Shown: positions 11,340-20,317 of the stretch, piece by piece
How the letters are laid out: the number at the start of each line of letters is the position of its first letter
How positions within the stretch are numbered: position 1 is the stretch's first letter
Assembly: GCF_033366695.1 (NCBI RefSeq)
Contig: NZ_JAOBTQ010000001.1
Span: forward strand, 3,968,001 to 4,032,000
Source: Streptomyces sp. SCL15-4
GTDB taxonomy: Bacteria > Actinomycetota > Actinomycetes > Streptomycetales > Streptomycetaceae
DNA length: 64,000 nt
Reading direction: 5' to 3'
Position numbers and translations under genes: made by a program
The notes under the pieces: model-generated
The model's database searches: none
Seen by the model: the letters and a program-made list of their open reading frames with translations, nothing else
Told to the model about the DNA's origin: nothing

Positions 11340-12002
11340 CTACTGCGCCGGCCGGATGCCCAGCGGAGCGCCGATCTCCTCGGCCATGACCCGGCCCGCC
11401 TCGAACTCCAGCGTCTCGTCGCCTATGTCGGCCTGGTCGGTGTCCAGGCCGTCCAGCTCCTCCAGGGGCTGGTTCAGCCGGACGTGGATGAGGACGGACT
11501 GCAGGGCGCGCAGCACCGCCGAGGCCATCCCTCCCCAGTTGGAGAAGTACGAGAACTGCCACCACCACAGGGCCTCGGTGGTACGGCCCGCGCGGTAGTG
11601 GGCCATGCCGTGCCTGAGGTCGGTGATGATGTCGGCGAGGTCGTCGGAGATCCGGGCCGGCACGGGCGCCTTGCGGGGCTCGTACGGGTCGAAGACCTCG
11701 GAGTAGACGTCGACCGGGTCCAGCAGCCGGGCGAAGTTCTCGCGCAGCTCGTCCACGTCCGGCTCGGGGCCCGGGTCGGGCTCGTAGCGCTCGTCGGGGA
11801 CGAAGTCCTCGTGGGCGCCCAGCCGGCCGCCGGCCAGCAGCAGCTGGGAGACCTCCAGGAGGAGGAAGGGGACCGCCGAGCCCGGCTCGGCGCCCCTGGC
11901 CACCTCCGTGACGGCCACCAGGAAGCTCTCCACCTGGTCCGCGATCTGCACCGCGAAGTCGTCCGGGTTCTGCGTCGTGGCATGCAGCGTGGCATCAGAC
12001 AT
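11340..12002 (-). CDS. DUF5063 domain protein
   Basis: A 220-residue soluble protein resembling the DUF5063 family found next to recR in actinobacteria. It is acidic, with a Pro/Asp-rich segment near residues 75-85 ([14 protein letters not shown]) and a Trp-rich core ([16 protein letters not shown]) near residues 140-158. No catalytic motif is visible. Its ATG lies inside the end of recR (eight-base overlap), so it is translationally coupled to DNA repair genes. Function unknown. Confidence 0.8.
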   Translation of the reverse strand: MSDATLHATTQNPDDFAVQIADQVESFLVAVTEVARGAEPGSAVPFLLLEVSQLLLAGGRLGAHEDFVPDERYEPDPGPEPDVDELRENFARLLDPVDVYSEVFDPYEPRKAPVPARISDDLADIITDLRHGMAHYRAGRTTEALWWWQFSYFSNWGGMASAVLRALQSVLIHVRLNQPLEELDGLDTDQADIGDETLEFEAGRVMAEEIGAPLGIRPAQ

Positions 12003-12594
12003 CTAGCAGTCGTCTCCCCTCGAAGGCGCGGCCGAGGGTCACCTCGTCCGCGTATTCCAGGTCGCCACCCACCGGGAGGCCGCTGGCCAGGCGGGTGACC
12101 TTCAGGCCCATGGGCTTGATCATGCGGGCGAGGTACGTGGCCGTCGCCTCGCCTTCCAGATTCGGGTCCGTGGCCAGGATCAGCTCCGTGACCGACCCGT
12201 CGGCCAACCGCGCGAGAAGTTCCCGTATACGCAGGTCGTCGGGTCCGACGCCCTCGATCGGGCTGATCGCGCCGCCGAGCACGTGGTACCGGCCGCGGAA
12301 CTCACGGGTGCGCTCGATCGCGACGACGTCCTTCGGCTCCTCCACCACACAGATGACGGCGGGGTCGCGGCGCGGGTCGCGGCAGATGCCGCACAGCTCC
12401 TCCTGCGCCACGTTGCCGCAGGTGGCGCAGAAGCGCACCTTCGCCTTGACCTCCAGCAGGGCGTGCGCGAGCCGCTTCACGTCGGCCGGCTCGGCCTGCA
12501 GGACGTGGAAGGCGATCCGCTGCGCGCTCTTGGGACCGACGCCGGGCAGCCGCCCCAGCTCGTCGATGAGGTCCTGGACCACGCCTTCGTACAA
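11995..12594 (-). CDS. recR: Recombination mediator protein RecR
   Basis: A 199-residue RecR, acting with RecF and RecO in loading RecA at single-strand gaps. It has the N-terminal helix-hairpin-helix ([18 protein letters not shown]), a four-Cys zinc finger near residues 57-72 ([16 protein letters not shown]) and a Toprim domain with [13 protein letters not shown]. The length matches the family. It lies downstream of the YbaB gene in the same direction, the conserved ybaB-recR order. Confidence 0.97.
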   Translation of the reverse strand: MYEGVVQDLIDELGRLPGVGPKSAQRIAFHVLQAEPADVKRLAHALLEVKAKVRFCATCGNVAQEELCGICRDPRRDPAVICVVEEPKDVVAIERTREFRGRYHVLGGAISPIEGVGPDDLRIRELLARLADGSVTELILATDPNLEGEATATYLARMIKPMGLKVTRLASGLPVGGDLEYADEVTLGRAFEGRRLLDV

Positions 12595-12676
12595 CGGACT
12601 GCCTTTCCTGGAGACCTTTCGGTACGTACGGTAGTTGCCCTGCGCCGCCGCCCGGAAGGCGGCGGCCCGGAGCGGG

Positions 12677-13018
12677 TCAGAACGGCAGGCCCGGGATGCC
12701 GCTGCCGCCGCCCAGCCCCTGCGCCAGCGGGCCGAGCTTCTGCTGCTGGAGCGTCTGCGCGTTCTGGTTGGCCGCCTGGACGGCCGCCAGGATCAGGTCG
12801 GCGAGGGTCTCGGTGTCCTCCGGGTCCACCGCCTTCGGGTCGATCCTCAGCGCGCGCAGCTCGCCGGCGCCGGTCACGGTGGCCTTCACCAGGCCGCCGC
12901 CCGCCTGCCCGTCGACCTCGGTGTTCGCCAGTTCCTCCTGCGCCCGCGCCAGGTCCTGCTGCATCTTCTGGGCCTGCTGGAGCAACTGCTGCATGTTGGG
13001 CTGGCCACCGGGGATCAC
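12677..13018 (-). CDS. YbaB/EbfC family nucleoid-associated protein
   Basis: A 113-residue DNA-binding protein of the YbaB/EbfC family. The N-terminal half is a Gln/Met-rich helix ([20 protein letters not shown]), followed by the conserved [22 protein letters not shown] strand region and a [15 protein letters not shown] helix. It binds DNA as a dimer in characterised relatives. It precedes recR by 82 bases. In many bacteria dnaX lies upstream, but it is not present here. Confidence 0.93.
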   Translation of the reverse strand: MIPGGQPNMQQLLQQAQKMQQDLARAQEELANTEVDGQAGGGLVKATVTGAGELRALRIDPKAVDPEDTETLADLILAAVQAANQNAQTLQQQKLGPLAQGLGGGSGIPGLPF

Positions 13019-13279
13019 GATCAGCTCCTCGCCGTCTTCCGCGTCGTCGTCTCCGACGTTTTCTCAGTCGTCAACGAGCCTACGTGGTCCACGCGGTCGC
13101 TGCCCTGCCACTCTTTCGAGTGAGAAAGACGGCTGTCCTATACCTGATCAAGGCCCTCTTCCGGGCGGAAAAGCGGGGAAACCTCCCTCTCCGCCACCCG
13201 TTGGGCGGTAGGAAGGGGGCCGCGCGTCGGCATGGAATGTCACGCAACGCGACCGGTCGTGATCAGTAGGGAGTGCCGG

Positions 13280-14032
13280 GTGGGTCAGCCGGAGATGCAG
13301 CCCGAGGGTCCGCCTCAGGACGGGCGGGGCGAGGGGGCGGCCGGGCTGCGGCCGGGCGATCTGACCGGGCGGACGTTTCCGCTCGGGGACTGGGGCGAAC
13401 CGGCCGAGCGGCTGGACGAGCTGTACCGCTGGGTGGAGCGCCGGGGACTGGAGACGGCCGCCTGGTATCTGCGGGACCGGTCCCGGAAGCGGCGCGGGGC
13501 GCGCGCGCTGCGGGTCACCACGGCGGCCGGGGCGGTGGCCGGGGCGGCGCTGCCGCTGCTGGACCTCACCGGGGTGGCCGCCGGGACGGCACCCTGGGGC
13601 TGTCTGGCGCTGCTGCTCGCGGGGGCCGGCGTGGGTGTCGACCGGTTCTTCGGGTGCACGTCCGGCTGGATGCGGGACGTGGCCACCGCCCAGGCGGTGC
13701 AGCGGCGGCTCCAGGCGTTGCAGTTCGACTGGGCCTCGGAGAGCGTGCGGGAGGTGCTGGGCCCGGCGGAGGGCACGGCGAGCGAGGCGGCCGAGCGGTG
13801 CCTGGCGGTGCTGCGGCGCTTCTCCGAGGACCTCGCGGAACTGGTGCGCACGGAGACGACCGACTGGATGGCGCAGTTCCGCGCGGGCCCGGCCCCGCTG
13901 GACCTCCAGACGGCGGTGGCCGCGGTGCCCCGGCAGGAGACGGGCGGCGCGGGCGGGGCGCGCTTCCCCCTGCCGCCGGCGAGCGGCAGCCGCCCCAACA
14001 TGCCGAGGCAGCGCCCACCGGAGCCGCGCTGA
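13280..14032 (+). CDS. SLATT-like two-helix membrane protein
   Basis: A 250-residue protein resembling SLATT-domain proteins (two-transmembrane domains found with nucleotide-signalling systems). A hydrophobic hairpin lies near residues 80-125 (GAVAGAALPLLDLTG and CLALLLAGAGVGVDRFFG), followed by a long helical region with MRDVATAQAVQRRLQALQFDW and a Pro-rich tail. The GTG at 13280 is chosen for its GGGAG seven bases upstream; upstream in-frame ATG codons lack a site. It faces the Ser/Thr kinase gene tail to tail. No nucleotidyltransferase or other SLATT partner is adjacent. The family call is by pattern only. Confidence 0.6.
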   Translation: MGQPEMQPEGPPQDGRGEGAAGLRPGDLTGRTFPLGDWGEPAERLDELYRWVERRGLETAAWYLRDRSRKRRGARALRVTTAAGAVAGAALPLLDLTGVAAGTAPWGCLALLLAGAGVGVDRFFGCTSGWMRDVATAQAVQRRLQALQFDWASESVREVLGPAEGTASEAAERCLAVLRRFSEDLAELVRTETTDWMAQFRAGPAPLDLQTAVAAVPRQETGGAGGARFPLPPASGSRPNMPRQRPPEPR

Positions 14033-14124
14033 CCCTCGGCCGCAGGGCCGGCGCACCGCCGTCGAGGCCCGGCACCGACCTCCTTCGCCCGCCGTTCGAC
14101 CACCCGGCCGCCAGAGCGGGTTCG

Positions 14125-17058
14125 TCACTCCTTGCTGTACGTCAGGCTCTCCCCGCCGCTCGCCTTGGCCCGCTTCAGGCGTCCGTCCGGCAGCAGGGTG
14201 ATCTCGGTGGCCTCGCCCGGGGTGCAGGAGGAGGCGGGCTCCCCGGTGGTGACGGTGGACGGCCCGATCGCCAACGGCCCGTTCCCGGCGGGTGCTTCGG
14301 CCAGCTCGGCCTCGAAGACACAGTGGTACGACCCGCCGCTCTCGGCCGGCCCGTCCGCGACCAGGGTCAGCACGGTGTCCCCGACCTCGCCCTGCCGGAT
14401 GGTCAGTTCACGGGTGCCGGTGCCGCCCGCGTTGCCGAGGGTCGTCCGCCAGGTGCCCAGATAGGCGTCCGGGACCGACCCCGCGGCGGACGTCCGCGAA
14501 GTGCTCGGAGTGGGCGCGGCCGACGTGGCCGTGGGGGCGGCCGAGCCGTCCCGGGGCGTGGCGGCGTGCGTGGGGACCGGGCCGCTGCCCTGGTTCCGGG
14601 CGCCGCTGCCGTTCTTCATCAGCGCGTACACCGAGCCGCCCGCGCCCAGCGCCACGACCAGCGCGATCACGACGAGCAGTGCGGTGGACCGGCCGCTGCG
14701 CCGCTCCGGCTCCGCCGGTGGGCCGGCGTCCGGCGGGCCGTACGGCGGTGTGGAGCCGAGTCCGCCGGCATAGGGCTGGTACGCCGGCGCCTGCCGCGCC
14801 CCGCCCCAGGCTCCGGCCCCGGTCTGCTGGGGGTAGCCGTAGGCGGGGTGGGGGTGCTGGGGATGCGGCTGGGGCTGCGGAGCACCGTACGCCGGGGGCG
14901 CGGCGGGCGGAGTCCGGCGGGTGGCGGCGGGGGGCAGGTGGCTGCCGGGAGCGGAGGCGCCGCCGTCGGAGACGGGCGCGTGCTCGGGAGACCCGTCGAC
15001 GACCGGCCCCCTGTACGGCCCCCCGGCCCCGGCGGACCCACCGGCACCGCCGGACACCGCGGACGCGGTGGGCATCGTCGTACCGGCGGGCTCCCCCGGC
15101 CCAGGCGTCCCCGGCCCTCCGGGCGTCTCCGGACCAGCGGGCCACCCCGTGCCGACGGGCGTTCCCGGCCCGGGAGGCGTGCCCGGCCCGGCGGGTGCGC
15201 CCGGTCCAGGAGGTGTGTACGGCCCGGCAGGTGCCCCCGGCCCGGCGGGTGCCCCCGGACCATAAGGCGCGTCCGGCCCGGCGGACGTCCCCGACCCATA
15301 AGACGTTCCCGGCCCGGCGGGTGCCCCCGGACCATAAGGCGCGTCCGGCCCGGCGGACGTCCCCGACCCATAAGACGTTCCCGGCCCGGCGGGTGCCCCC
15401 GGACCATAAGGCGCGTCCGGCCCGGCGGACGTCCCCGACCCATAAGGCGCGCCCGCCCCGGCAGGCACCCCCGGTCCAGCGAGCGCGCCCGACCCGGGAG
15501 GCGTTCCCGGCGCTGCGGGTGTCCCCGGCCCATAAGGCGTTCCATGCCCGGCGGGCTCCCCCGGTCCAGCGGGCGCCCCCGGCCTCGGAGGCGTCCACGG
15601 CCCTGCGGGTGTCCCCGGCCCATAAGGCGTGTGCGCCCCGGCGGGCATTCCCGACCCATGAGGCGTTCCCGCCCCGGCAGGCGCCCCCGGTCCAGCGGGC
15701 GCCCCCGGCCTCGGAGGCGTCCACGGCCCTGCGGGTGTCCCCGGCCCATGAGGCGTTCCCGGCTCAGCGGGCGCCCCCGGTCCAGCGAGCGCGCCCGACC
15801 CGGGAGGCGTTCCCGGGCCGGCGGTCCCGCCCGCACCGGCGGGCCATCCCGCTCCGGCCACGCCCGCGCCCGGGTGTCCCCCGCCGGGCTGACTCCCACC
15901 CGCGTGCGCCCGGCCCGAGTCACGGTGGCCGTCCCAGCCGACGGGCCCACCAGGTTCACCGGCGAGCCACCCCGCACCGACGGCCGCTCCCGGTCCGTGA
16001 GGCGTTCCGGGCCCGGCAGGTGCTCCCGGTCCCGCGGCCCCGCCCATACCGGCGGGCCACCCCGGTCCGGCCGTGTCCGTGCCCGCCGGAGCCGTGCCCG
16101 GGTGTCTCCCGTCGGTGGTGCCGTCGTCCTCCTCCGGGCTTTCCGCCTCCAGTAGCCGTACGGCGTGCCGGCCGAGTTGGGCGACCAGGGCGCTGGGCAG
16201 CCAGGGATCGCGGGAGCGGCCGCCGGTGACCGTGTCCTCCACCCCGGTCCGCTCCAGGATCGCCTCCAGCGAGGGCCGGTTCGCCGGGTCCTTGCGCAGG
16301 CAGTCCCGTACCAGGTCGGCGACGCCCTCCGGCACGCCCGTCAGGTCCGGCTCCTCCTGGGCGATGCGGAACATCAGCGCGTGGACCCCGCTGTCGGCGG
16401 TCCCGAAGGGCAGCGACCCGGTCGCCGCGTAGGCGAGCACGGACCCCAGGCAGAACACGTCGCACGCGGGCGTGATCCGGTCCCCGCGCACCTGCTCGGG
16501 CGCCATGAACCCGGGCGACCCGACGAGCGCGCCGGTCCGGGTGAGCCCCTCCACGCCCGAAGCCGGGCTCTCCAGCGCCCGCGCGATTCCGAAGTCGATC
16601 ACACGCGGCCCGTCGATGGTGACCAGCACGTTCGACGGCTTGAGGTCCCGGTGCACGATCCCGGCCGCGTGGATGTCCCGGAGCGCCTGCGCGAGCCCCG
16701 CCGCCAGGATCCGTACCGACCGCTCGGGCAGCGCCCCGTGGTCGTGCCCGACGACCCGCTGGAGGCTCGGCCCGGCCACGTACCCGGTCGCCACCCAGGG
16801 CACCGGCGCCTCGGTGTCCGCGTCCAGCACCGGCGCGGTCCAGTACCCGCCGACCCGGCGCGCGGCGTGCACCTCCTGCCGGAACCGCGCCCGGAACTCC
16901 TCCCGCTCGGCCAGTTCCGCCCGGACGAGCTTCACCGCCACGGTCCGGCCCCGGTCCGACCGGGCCAGGTACACCCGGCCCATGCCGCCCGCGCCGAGCC
17001 GCGCCAGCAGCCGGTAGGCCCCGATCGCCGACGGATCCCCCGGTCCCAGCTTCTCCAT
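14125..17058 (-). CDS. Ser/Thr protein kinase with collagen-like Gly-Pro linker and extracellular domain
   Basis: A 977-residue Hanks-type kinase. The catalytic domain (about residues 10-265) has the ATP loop LGAGGMGRVYLA, VAVKL, the catalytic loop HRDLKPSNVLV near residue 136 and DFG in VIDFGIARAL. From about residue 330 to 650 runs a low-complexity linker of Gly-Pro-Gly and Pro-Ala-Gly triplets. One transmembrane helix lies near residue 790 (LLVVIALVVALGAGGSVYAL), followed by a Ser/Thr-rich stalk and a ~130-residue extracellular domain with two Cys. The ATG at 17058 gives a normal kinase N terminus; the open frame far upstream is not coding. It probably senses an external signal and phosphorylates cytoplasmic targets. 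Confidence 0.9.
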   Translation of the reverse strand: MEKLGPGDPSAIGAYRLLARLGAGGMGRVYLARSDRGRTVAVKLVRAELAEREEFRARFRQEVHAARRVGGYWTAPVLDADTEAPVPWVATGYVAGPSLQRVVGHDHGALPERSVRILAAGLAQALRDIHAAGIVHRDLKPSNVLVTIDGPRVIDFGIARALESPASGVEGLTRTGALVGSPGFMAPEQVRGDRITPACDVFCLGSVLAYAATGSLPFGTADSGVHALMFRIAQEEPDLTGVPEGVADLVRDCLRKDPANRPSLEAILERTGVEDTVTGGRSRDPWLPSALVAQLGRHAVRLLEAESPEEDDGTTDGRHPGTAPAGTDTAGPGWPAGMGGAAGPGAPAGPGTPHGPGAAVGAGWLAGEPGGPVGWDGHRDSGRAHAGGSQPGGGHPGAGVAGAGWPAGAGGTAGPGTPPGSGALAGPGAPAEPGTPHGPGTPAGPWTPPRPGAPAGPGAPAGAGTPHGSGMPAGAHTPYGPGTPAGPWTPPRPGAPAGPGEPAGHGTPYGPGTPAAPGTPPGSGALAGPGVPAGAGAPYGSGTSAGPDAPYGPGAPAGPGTSYGSGTSAGPDAPYGPGAPAGPGTSYGSGTSAGPDAPYGPGAPAGPGAPAGPYTPPGPGAPAGPGTPPGPGTPVGTGWPAGPETPGGPGTPGPGEPAGTTMPTASAVSGGAGGSAGAGGPYRGPVVDGSPEHAPVSDGGASAPGSHLPPAATRRTPPAAPPAYGAPQPQPHPQHPHPAYGYPQQTGAGAWGGARQAPAYQPYAGGLGSTPPYGPPDAGPPAEPERRSGRSTALLVVIALVVALGAGGSVYALMKNGSGARNQGSGPVPTHAATPRDGSAAPTATSAAPTPSTSRTSAAGSVPDAYLGTWRTTLGNAGGTGTRELTIRQGEVGDTVLTLVADGPAESGGSYHCVFEAELAEAPAGNGPLAIGPSTVTTGEPASSCTPGEATEITLLPDGRLKRAKASGGESLTYSKE
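15251..15446. repeat. 72-bp tandem repeat inside the kinase linker
   Basis: A 72-base unit starting GCCCCCGGACCATAAGG repeats exactly at 15251, 15323 and 15395, the last copy breaking off near 15446. It encodes a 24-residue unit (YGSGTSAGPD-APYGPGAPAGPG pattern) on the minus strand. Shorter imperfect repeats continue to about 16040. Copy number is likely to vary between strains or assemblies. Confidence 0.9.
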
Positions 17059-17313
17059 CCCCGCGCCGCCTTCCCCCCCATAGGTCTGCAACGCCCGACA
17101 ATAGTGCGCCGGTACGTCACCTCGCCCGGGCCCGGTCCCACGGTTCCGCGACAGGAACCGACCGCGCCGGGAACCGGCCACGCCGGGCATCGCCGGGAAC
17201 GCGCCACGCCCGCCCGGTGCCGCCGCCCGTCGACAATCTGTCGCGGATTCCCCCTGTCCACGGAACAGGACGCCGATATGCCTTCCGCATCGCGGACATC
17301 TACCCTCACCGGC

Positions 17314-18669
17314 ATGACCCCTCAGCCCAGCCCCGAAGCCGGCGCCGCAGTGAAGGCCGCCGACCGCGCGCACGTCTTCCACTCCTGGTCCGCCCAGGAC
17401 CTCATCGACCCGCTCGCCGTCGCCGGCGCCGAGGGGTCGTACTTCTGGGACTACGACGGCACCCGGTACCTGGACTTCACCAGCGGGCTCGTCTTCACCA
17501 ACATCGGCTACCAGCACCCCAAGGTCGTCGCGGCGATCCAGGAGCAGGCCGCGAAGCTGACCACCTTCGCGCCCGCGTTCGCCGTCGAGGCCCGCTCGGA
17601 GGCGGCCCGGCTGATCGCCGAGCGGACCCCCGGCGACCTGGACAAGATCTTCTTCACCAACGGCGGCGCGGACGCCGTGGAGCACGCGGTGCGCATGGCC
17701 CGGCTGCACACCGGCCGCCCCAAGGTGCTCTCGGCCTACCGCTCGTACCACGGCGGCACCCAGCAGGCGGTCAACATCACCGGCGACCCGCGCCGCTGGG
17801 CGAACGACAGCGGCTCGAACGGCGTCGTCCACTTCTGGGCGCCGTTCCTCTACCGCTCCCGCTTCTACGCCGAGACCGAGGAGCAGGAATGCGCCCGGGC
17901 GCTGGAGCACCTGGAGACGACGATCGCCTTCGAGGGCCCGGGCACCATCGCCGCGATCATCCTGGAGACCGTCCCGGGCACCGCCGGCATCATGATCCCG
18001 CCGCCCGGTTACCTGGCCGGCGTGCGCGAGCTGTGCGACAAGTACGGGATCGTCTTCGTCCTGGACGAGGTCATGGCCGGTTTCGGCCGGACCGGCGAGT
18101 GGTTCGCGGCGGACCTGTTCGATGTCGTCCCCGACCTGATGACCTTCGCCAAGGGAGTGAACTCGGGGTACGTGCCGCTCGGCGGTGTCGCCATCTCCGG
18201 GAAGATCGCCGAGACCTTCGGCACGCGCCCCTACCCGGGCGGCCTCACCTACTCCGGCCACCCGCTGGCCTGCGCCGCCGCCGTCGCCACGATCAACGTG
18301 ATGGCGGAGGAAGGCATCGTGGAGAACGCCAGGCGGCTCGGCGAGAGCGTCGTCGGCCCCGGCCTCGCCGAGCTGGCCGCCCGCCACCCGAGCGTCGGCG
18401 AGGTGCGCGGCACCGGCATGTTCTGGGCGCTGGAGCTGGTGCGCAGCCGCGAGACCCGCGAGCCGCTGGTGCCGTACAACGCGGCCGGCGAGGCGAACGC
18501 CCCGATGGCCGCCTTCACCGCCGCCGCCAGGCGGCACGGGCTGTGGCCGTTCGTGAACATGAACCGCACCCACGTCGCCCCGCCGTGCACCGCCACCGAG
18601 GCCGAGCTGAAGGAGGGCCTGGCCGCACTCGACGCCGCGCTGAGCGCCGCCGACGAGCACACCGTGTGA
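17314..18669 (+). CDS. Class III PLP-dependent aminotransferase
   Basis: A 451-residue class III (omega) aminotransferase. It has the fold markers FTNGGADAVEHAVRMAR, SYHGG, the cofactor Asp in FVLDEVMAGFGRTG, and the PLP lysine in MTFAKGVNSGYVPLGG. The amino donor cannot be read from sequence; such enzymes use GABA, beta-alanine, taurine or diamines. The ATG at 17314 is preferred because the 12 codons after an upstream ATG at 17278 show poor codon bias, and TACCCT at 17301-17306 could be a -10 box for a leaderless message. The 17278 ATG has an AGGA and remains possible. A GntR regulator follows. Confidence 0.88.
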   Translation: MTPQPSPEAGAAVKAADRAHVFHSWSAQDLIDPLAVAGAEGSYFWDYDGTRYLDFTSGLVFTNIGYQHPKVVAAIQEQAAKLTTFAPAFAVEARSEAARLIAERTPGDLDKIFFTNGGADAVEHAVRMARLHTGRPKVLSAYRSYHGGTQQAVNITGDPRRWANDSGSNGVVHFWAPFLYRSRFYAETEEQECARALEHLETTIAFEGPGTIAAIILETVPGTAGIMIPPPGYLAGVRELCDKYGIVFVLDEVMAGFGRTGEWFAADLFDVVPDLMTFAKGVNSGYVPLGGVAISGKIAETFGTRPYPGGLTYSGHPLACAAAVATINVMAEEGIVENARRLGESVVGPGLAELAARHPSVGEVRGTGMFWALELVRSRETREPLVPYNAAGEANAPMAAFTAAARRHGLWPFVNMNRTHVAPPCTATEAELKEGLAALDAALSAADEHTV

Positions 18670-18730
18670 CCGCACACGACTGCCGCCGCACCGATTCGAA
18701 CGCGTAAGGTGGCGTGCCCGTAAGGAAGAG

Positions 18731-18753
18731 GGACCCGCGGATATCGCGGGTCC
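18731..18753. promoter_or_regulatory. Perfect inverted repeat upstream of the GntR gene
   Basis: GGACCCGCG and CGCGGGTCC form 9-bp perfect arms around the 5-base centre GATAT. The site lies 43 bases before the GntR start and 62 bases after the aminotransferase stop. With no T-run after it, an operator for the regulator is more attractive than a terminator, but both fit. Confidence 0.5.
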
Positions 18754-18795
18754 GTACGAGCACCGCACCCGGACGTGTGAGGAGAGGCACGGAGC

Positions 18796-19491
18796 ATGCC
18801 CGGAAACGGCCCCGTGACGCGCAGCACCCTGCGCCAGCAGATCGCGGACGCGCTCCGTGACGAGGTGCTGGCGGGACGGCTGCGCCCGGGCCGGGCGTTC
18901 ACGGTCAAGGAGATAGCCGACCAGTACGGCGTCTCCGCCACCCCGGTCCGCGAGGCGCTGGTCGACCTGTCCGCGCAGGGCATCCTGGAGGCCGACCAGC
19001 ACCGCGGCTTCCGCGTGCCGGAGTACTCGGTCACCGACTACCGGCACATGATCGAGGCCCGCGGCCTGGTCACCGACGGCATGTTCCAGGTCCTCACCGC
19101 GGGCCATCCCGCCTTCCGCACTCCGCCGGAGGACCCCCGCACCGGCGCGGCCCTGGCCACCGTGCGCCGCCGCGGCGAGGAGGCCCAGCGGGCGGCGACG
19201 GCCGGCGACCTGACCGTCCTCATCGGCTACGACCTGCGCTTCTGGCGCGAGCTGAGCGCCCTGTTCGGCAACCCCTACCTCGGCGACTTCCTGCACCGGC
19301 TGCGCGTGCAGTCCTGGGTCTGCGCCGTGCAGCACCTGCTGCGCCTGCCCGATCTGCGCGGCCGGCTGTGGGACCGGCACACCGAGCTGGTCGACGCGCT
19401 GGCCCGGCGCGAGGCGGAGACGGCCCGCGCGCTCGTCGCCGACTCGAGCGCGCACTCGCTGGCACTGCTGGAACACCTGGCGGCCGGGTAG
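18796..19491 (+). CDS. GntR family transcriptional regulator (FCD type)
   Basis: A 231-residue regulator. The N-terminal winged helix (about residues 8-75) contains QIADALRDEVLAGRLRPG and the recognition helix YGVSATPVREALVDL. The C-terminal all-helical effector domain resembles FadR/FCD, usually binding a small carboxylate. An ATG with GAGGAGAG upstream gives a clear start. Its position behind the aminotransferase gene, with an inverted repeat between, suggests control of that enzyme or of itself. Confidence 0.9.
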   Translation: MPGNGPVTRSTLRQQIADALRDEVLAGRLRPGRAFTVKEIADQYGVSATPVREALVDLSAQGILEADQHRGFRVPEYSVTDYRHMIEARGLVTDGMFQVLTAGHPAFRTPPEDPRTGAALATVRRRGEEAQRAATAGDLTVLIGYDLRFWRELSALFGNPYLGDFLHRLRVQSWVCAVQHLLRLPDLRGRLWDRHTELVDALARREAETARALVADSSAHSLALLEHLAAG

Positions 19492-19600
19492 ACGACCGAT
19501 ACGGGCCCACGGGGCAGCGCCCCGGGGCCCGAGCGACTACCCTTCCCTGACCACCCGCTGCCGTGCGTGACGGCGCACCCGCCGATGCGAGGAGCCTTCT

Positions 19601-20251
19601 TTGGCCTGTGACCTGTGGCTGGTACCGCTCGTGGACGTGTTGTGCCACACCCCGGACAACCCCTTCGCCGAGGAACTCGCGCAGTACGACAAGGCGCTGG
19701 CCGAGGCCGGCCTGCCGCCGGTGCCGGTGTACCAGTACATGCCGGGCCTGTCCGGCGACGTCGCCCCGGTCGCCGGTTTCGACTACGACGCCCTGCACTT
19801 CCTGCGCCGCGCCCACCTGCTCCAGGTCTGCGGCCTGCCGGTGACGCCGGTGGACGAACTCGGCGGCGACTACGAGCAGTTGCTGGAGATGTTCGAGACG
19901 ACGGCCCAGCAGTCGCACCTGGTCTGGCACTACGACCACGCGGGCGCCTACGTCCCCGTGGACTTCCCGCACCCGCTGTCCAACGACGAACTCCTGGCGG
20001 GCGGCGGCCCCTTGGGCTCCTCGCAGGCCCTGCTGCGGGAACTGCAGCACGTGGCTCCCGCGATCGGCATAGACCCCGCCAACCCCCCGGCCGCCCCCGC
20101 CCCGCCCCCGGCCCCCACGGAGCTGGAGGAACCGGCGGTCCCGGCCCCCTACGACCCCAGCCCCTTCGCCCGGGAACGCCACGTCTGGCTCGGCCTCCAC
20201 GCGGCCGCCACCCGCTCCCTCGCCCAGGGCTCGATGATCGTCTTCAGCTGA
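19601..20251 (+). CDS. Conserved hypothetical protein, TTG start
   Basis: A 216-residue protein I do not recognise by function; it looks like a conserved actinobacterial protein upstream of purA. It starts at TTG, supported by AGGAG six bases upstream and no better alternative. It is soluble and acidic, with a HLVWHYDHAGAYVPVDFPHPL segment near residue 105, a Pro-rich stretch near residues 160-185 and a tail rich in Arg and His. It converges with purA across a hairpin terminator. Confidence 0.75.
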   Translation: MACDLWLVPLVDVLCHTPDNPFAEELAQYDKALAEAGLPPVPVYQYMPGLSGDVAPVAGFDYDALHFLRRAHLLQVCGLPVTPVDELGGDYEQLLEMFETTAQQSHLVWHYDHAGAYVPVDFPHPLSNDELLAGGGPLGSSQALLRELQHVAPAIGIDPANPPAAPAPPPAPTELEEPAVPAPYDPSPFARERHVWLGLHAAATRSLAQGSMIVFS

Positions 20252-20267
20252 GCCGCGGAAAAACGGC

Positions 20268-20300
20268 GGACGCCCTGCCGGCCGGACCGACAGGGCGTCC
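20268..20300. terminator. Bidirectional hairpin terminator between hypothetical gene and purA
   Basis: The arms GGACGCCCTG (20268-20277) and CAGGGCGTCC (20291-20300) are perfect complements around a 13-base loop. The hairpin lies between two convergent stop codons. Confidence 0.75.
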
Positions 20301-20317
20301 CACGAGCGGCGCCCGCT

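Noticed and set aside
17059..19476. Upstream extension of the kinase open frame to 1783 residues
   Set aside because: The extension runs antisense through the aminotransferase and GntR genes and has no domain; the kinase begins normally at 17058.
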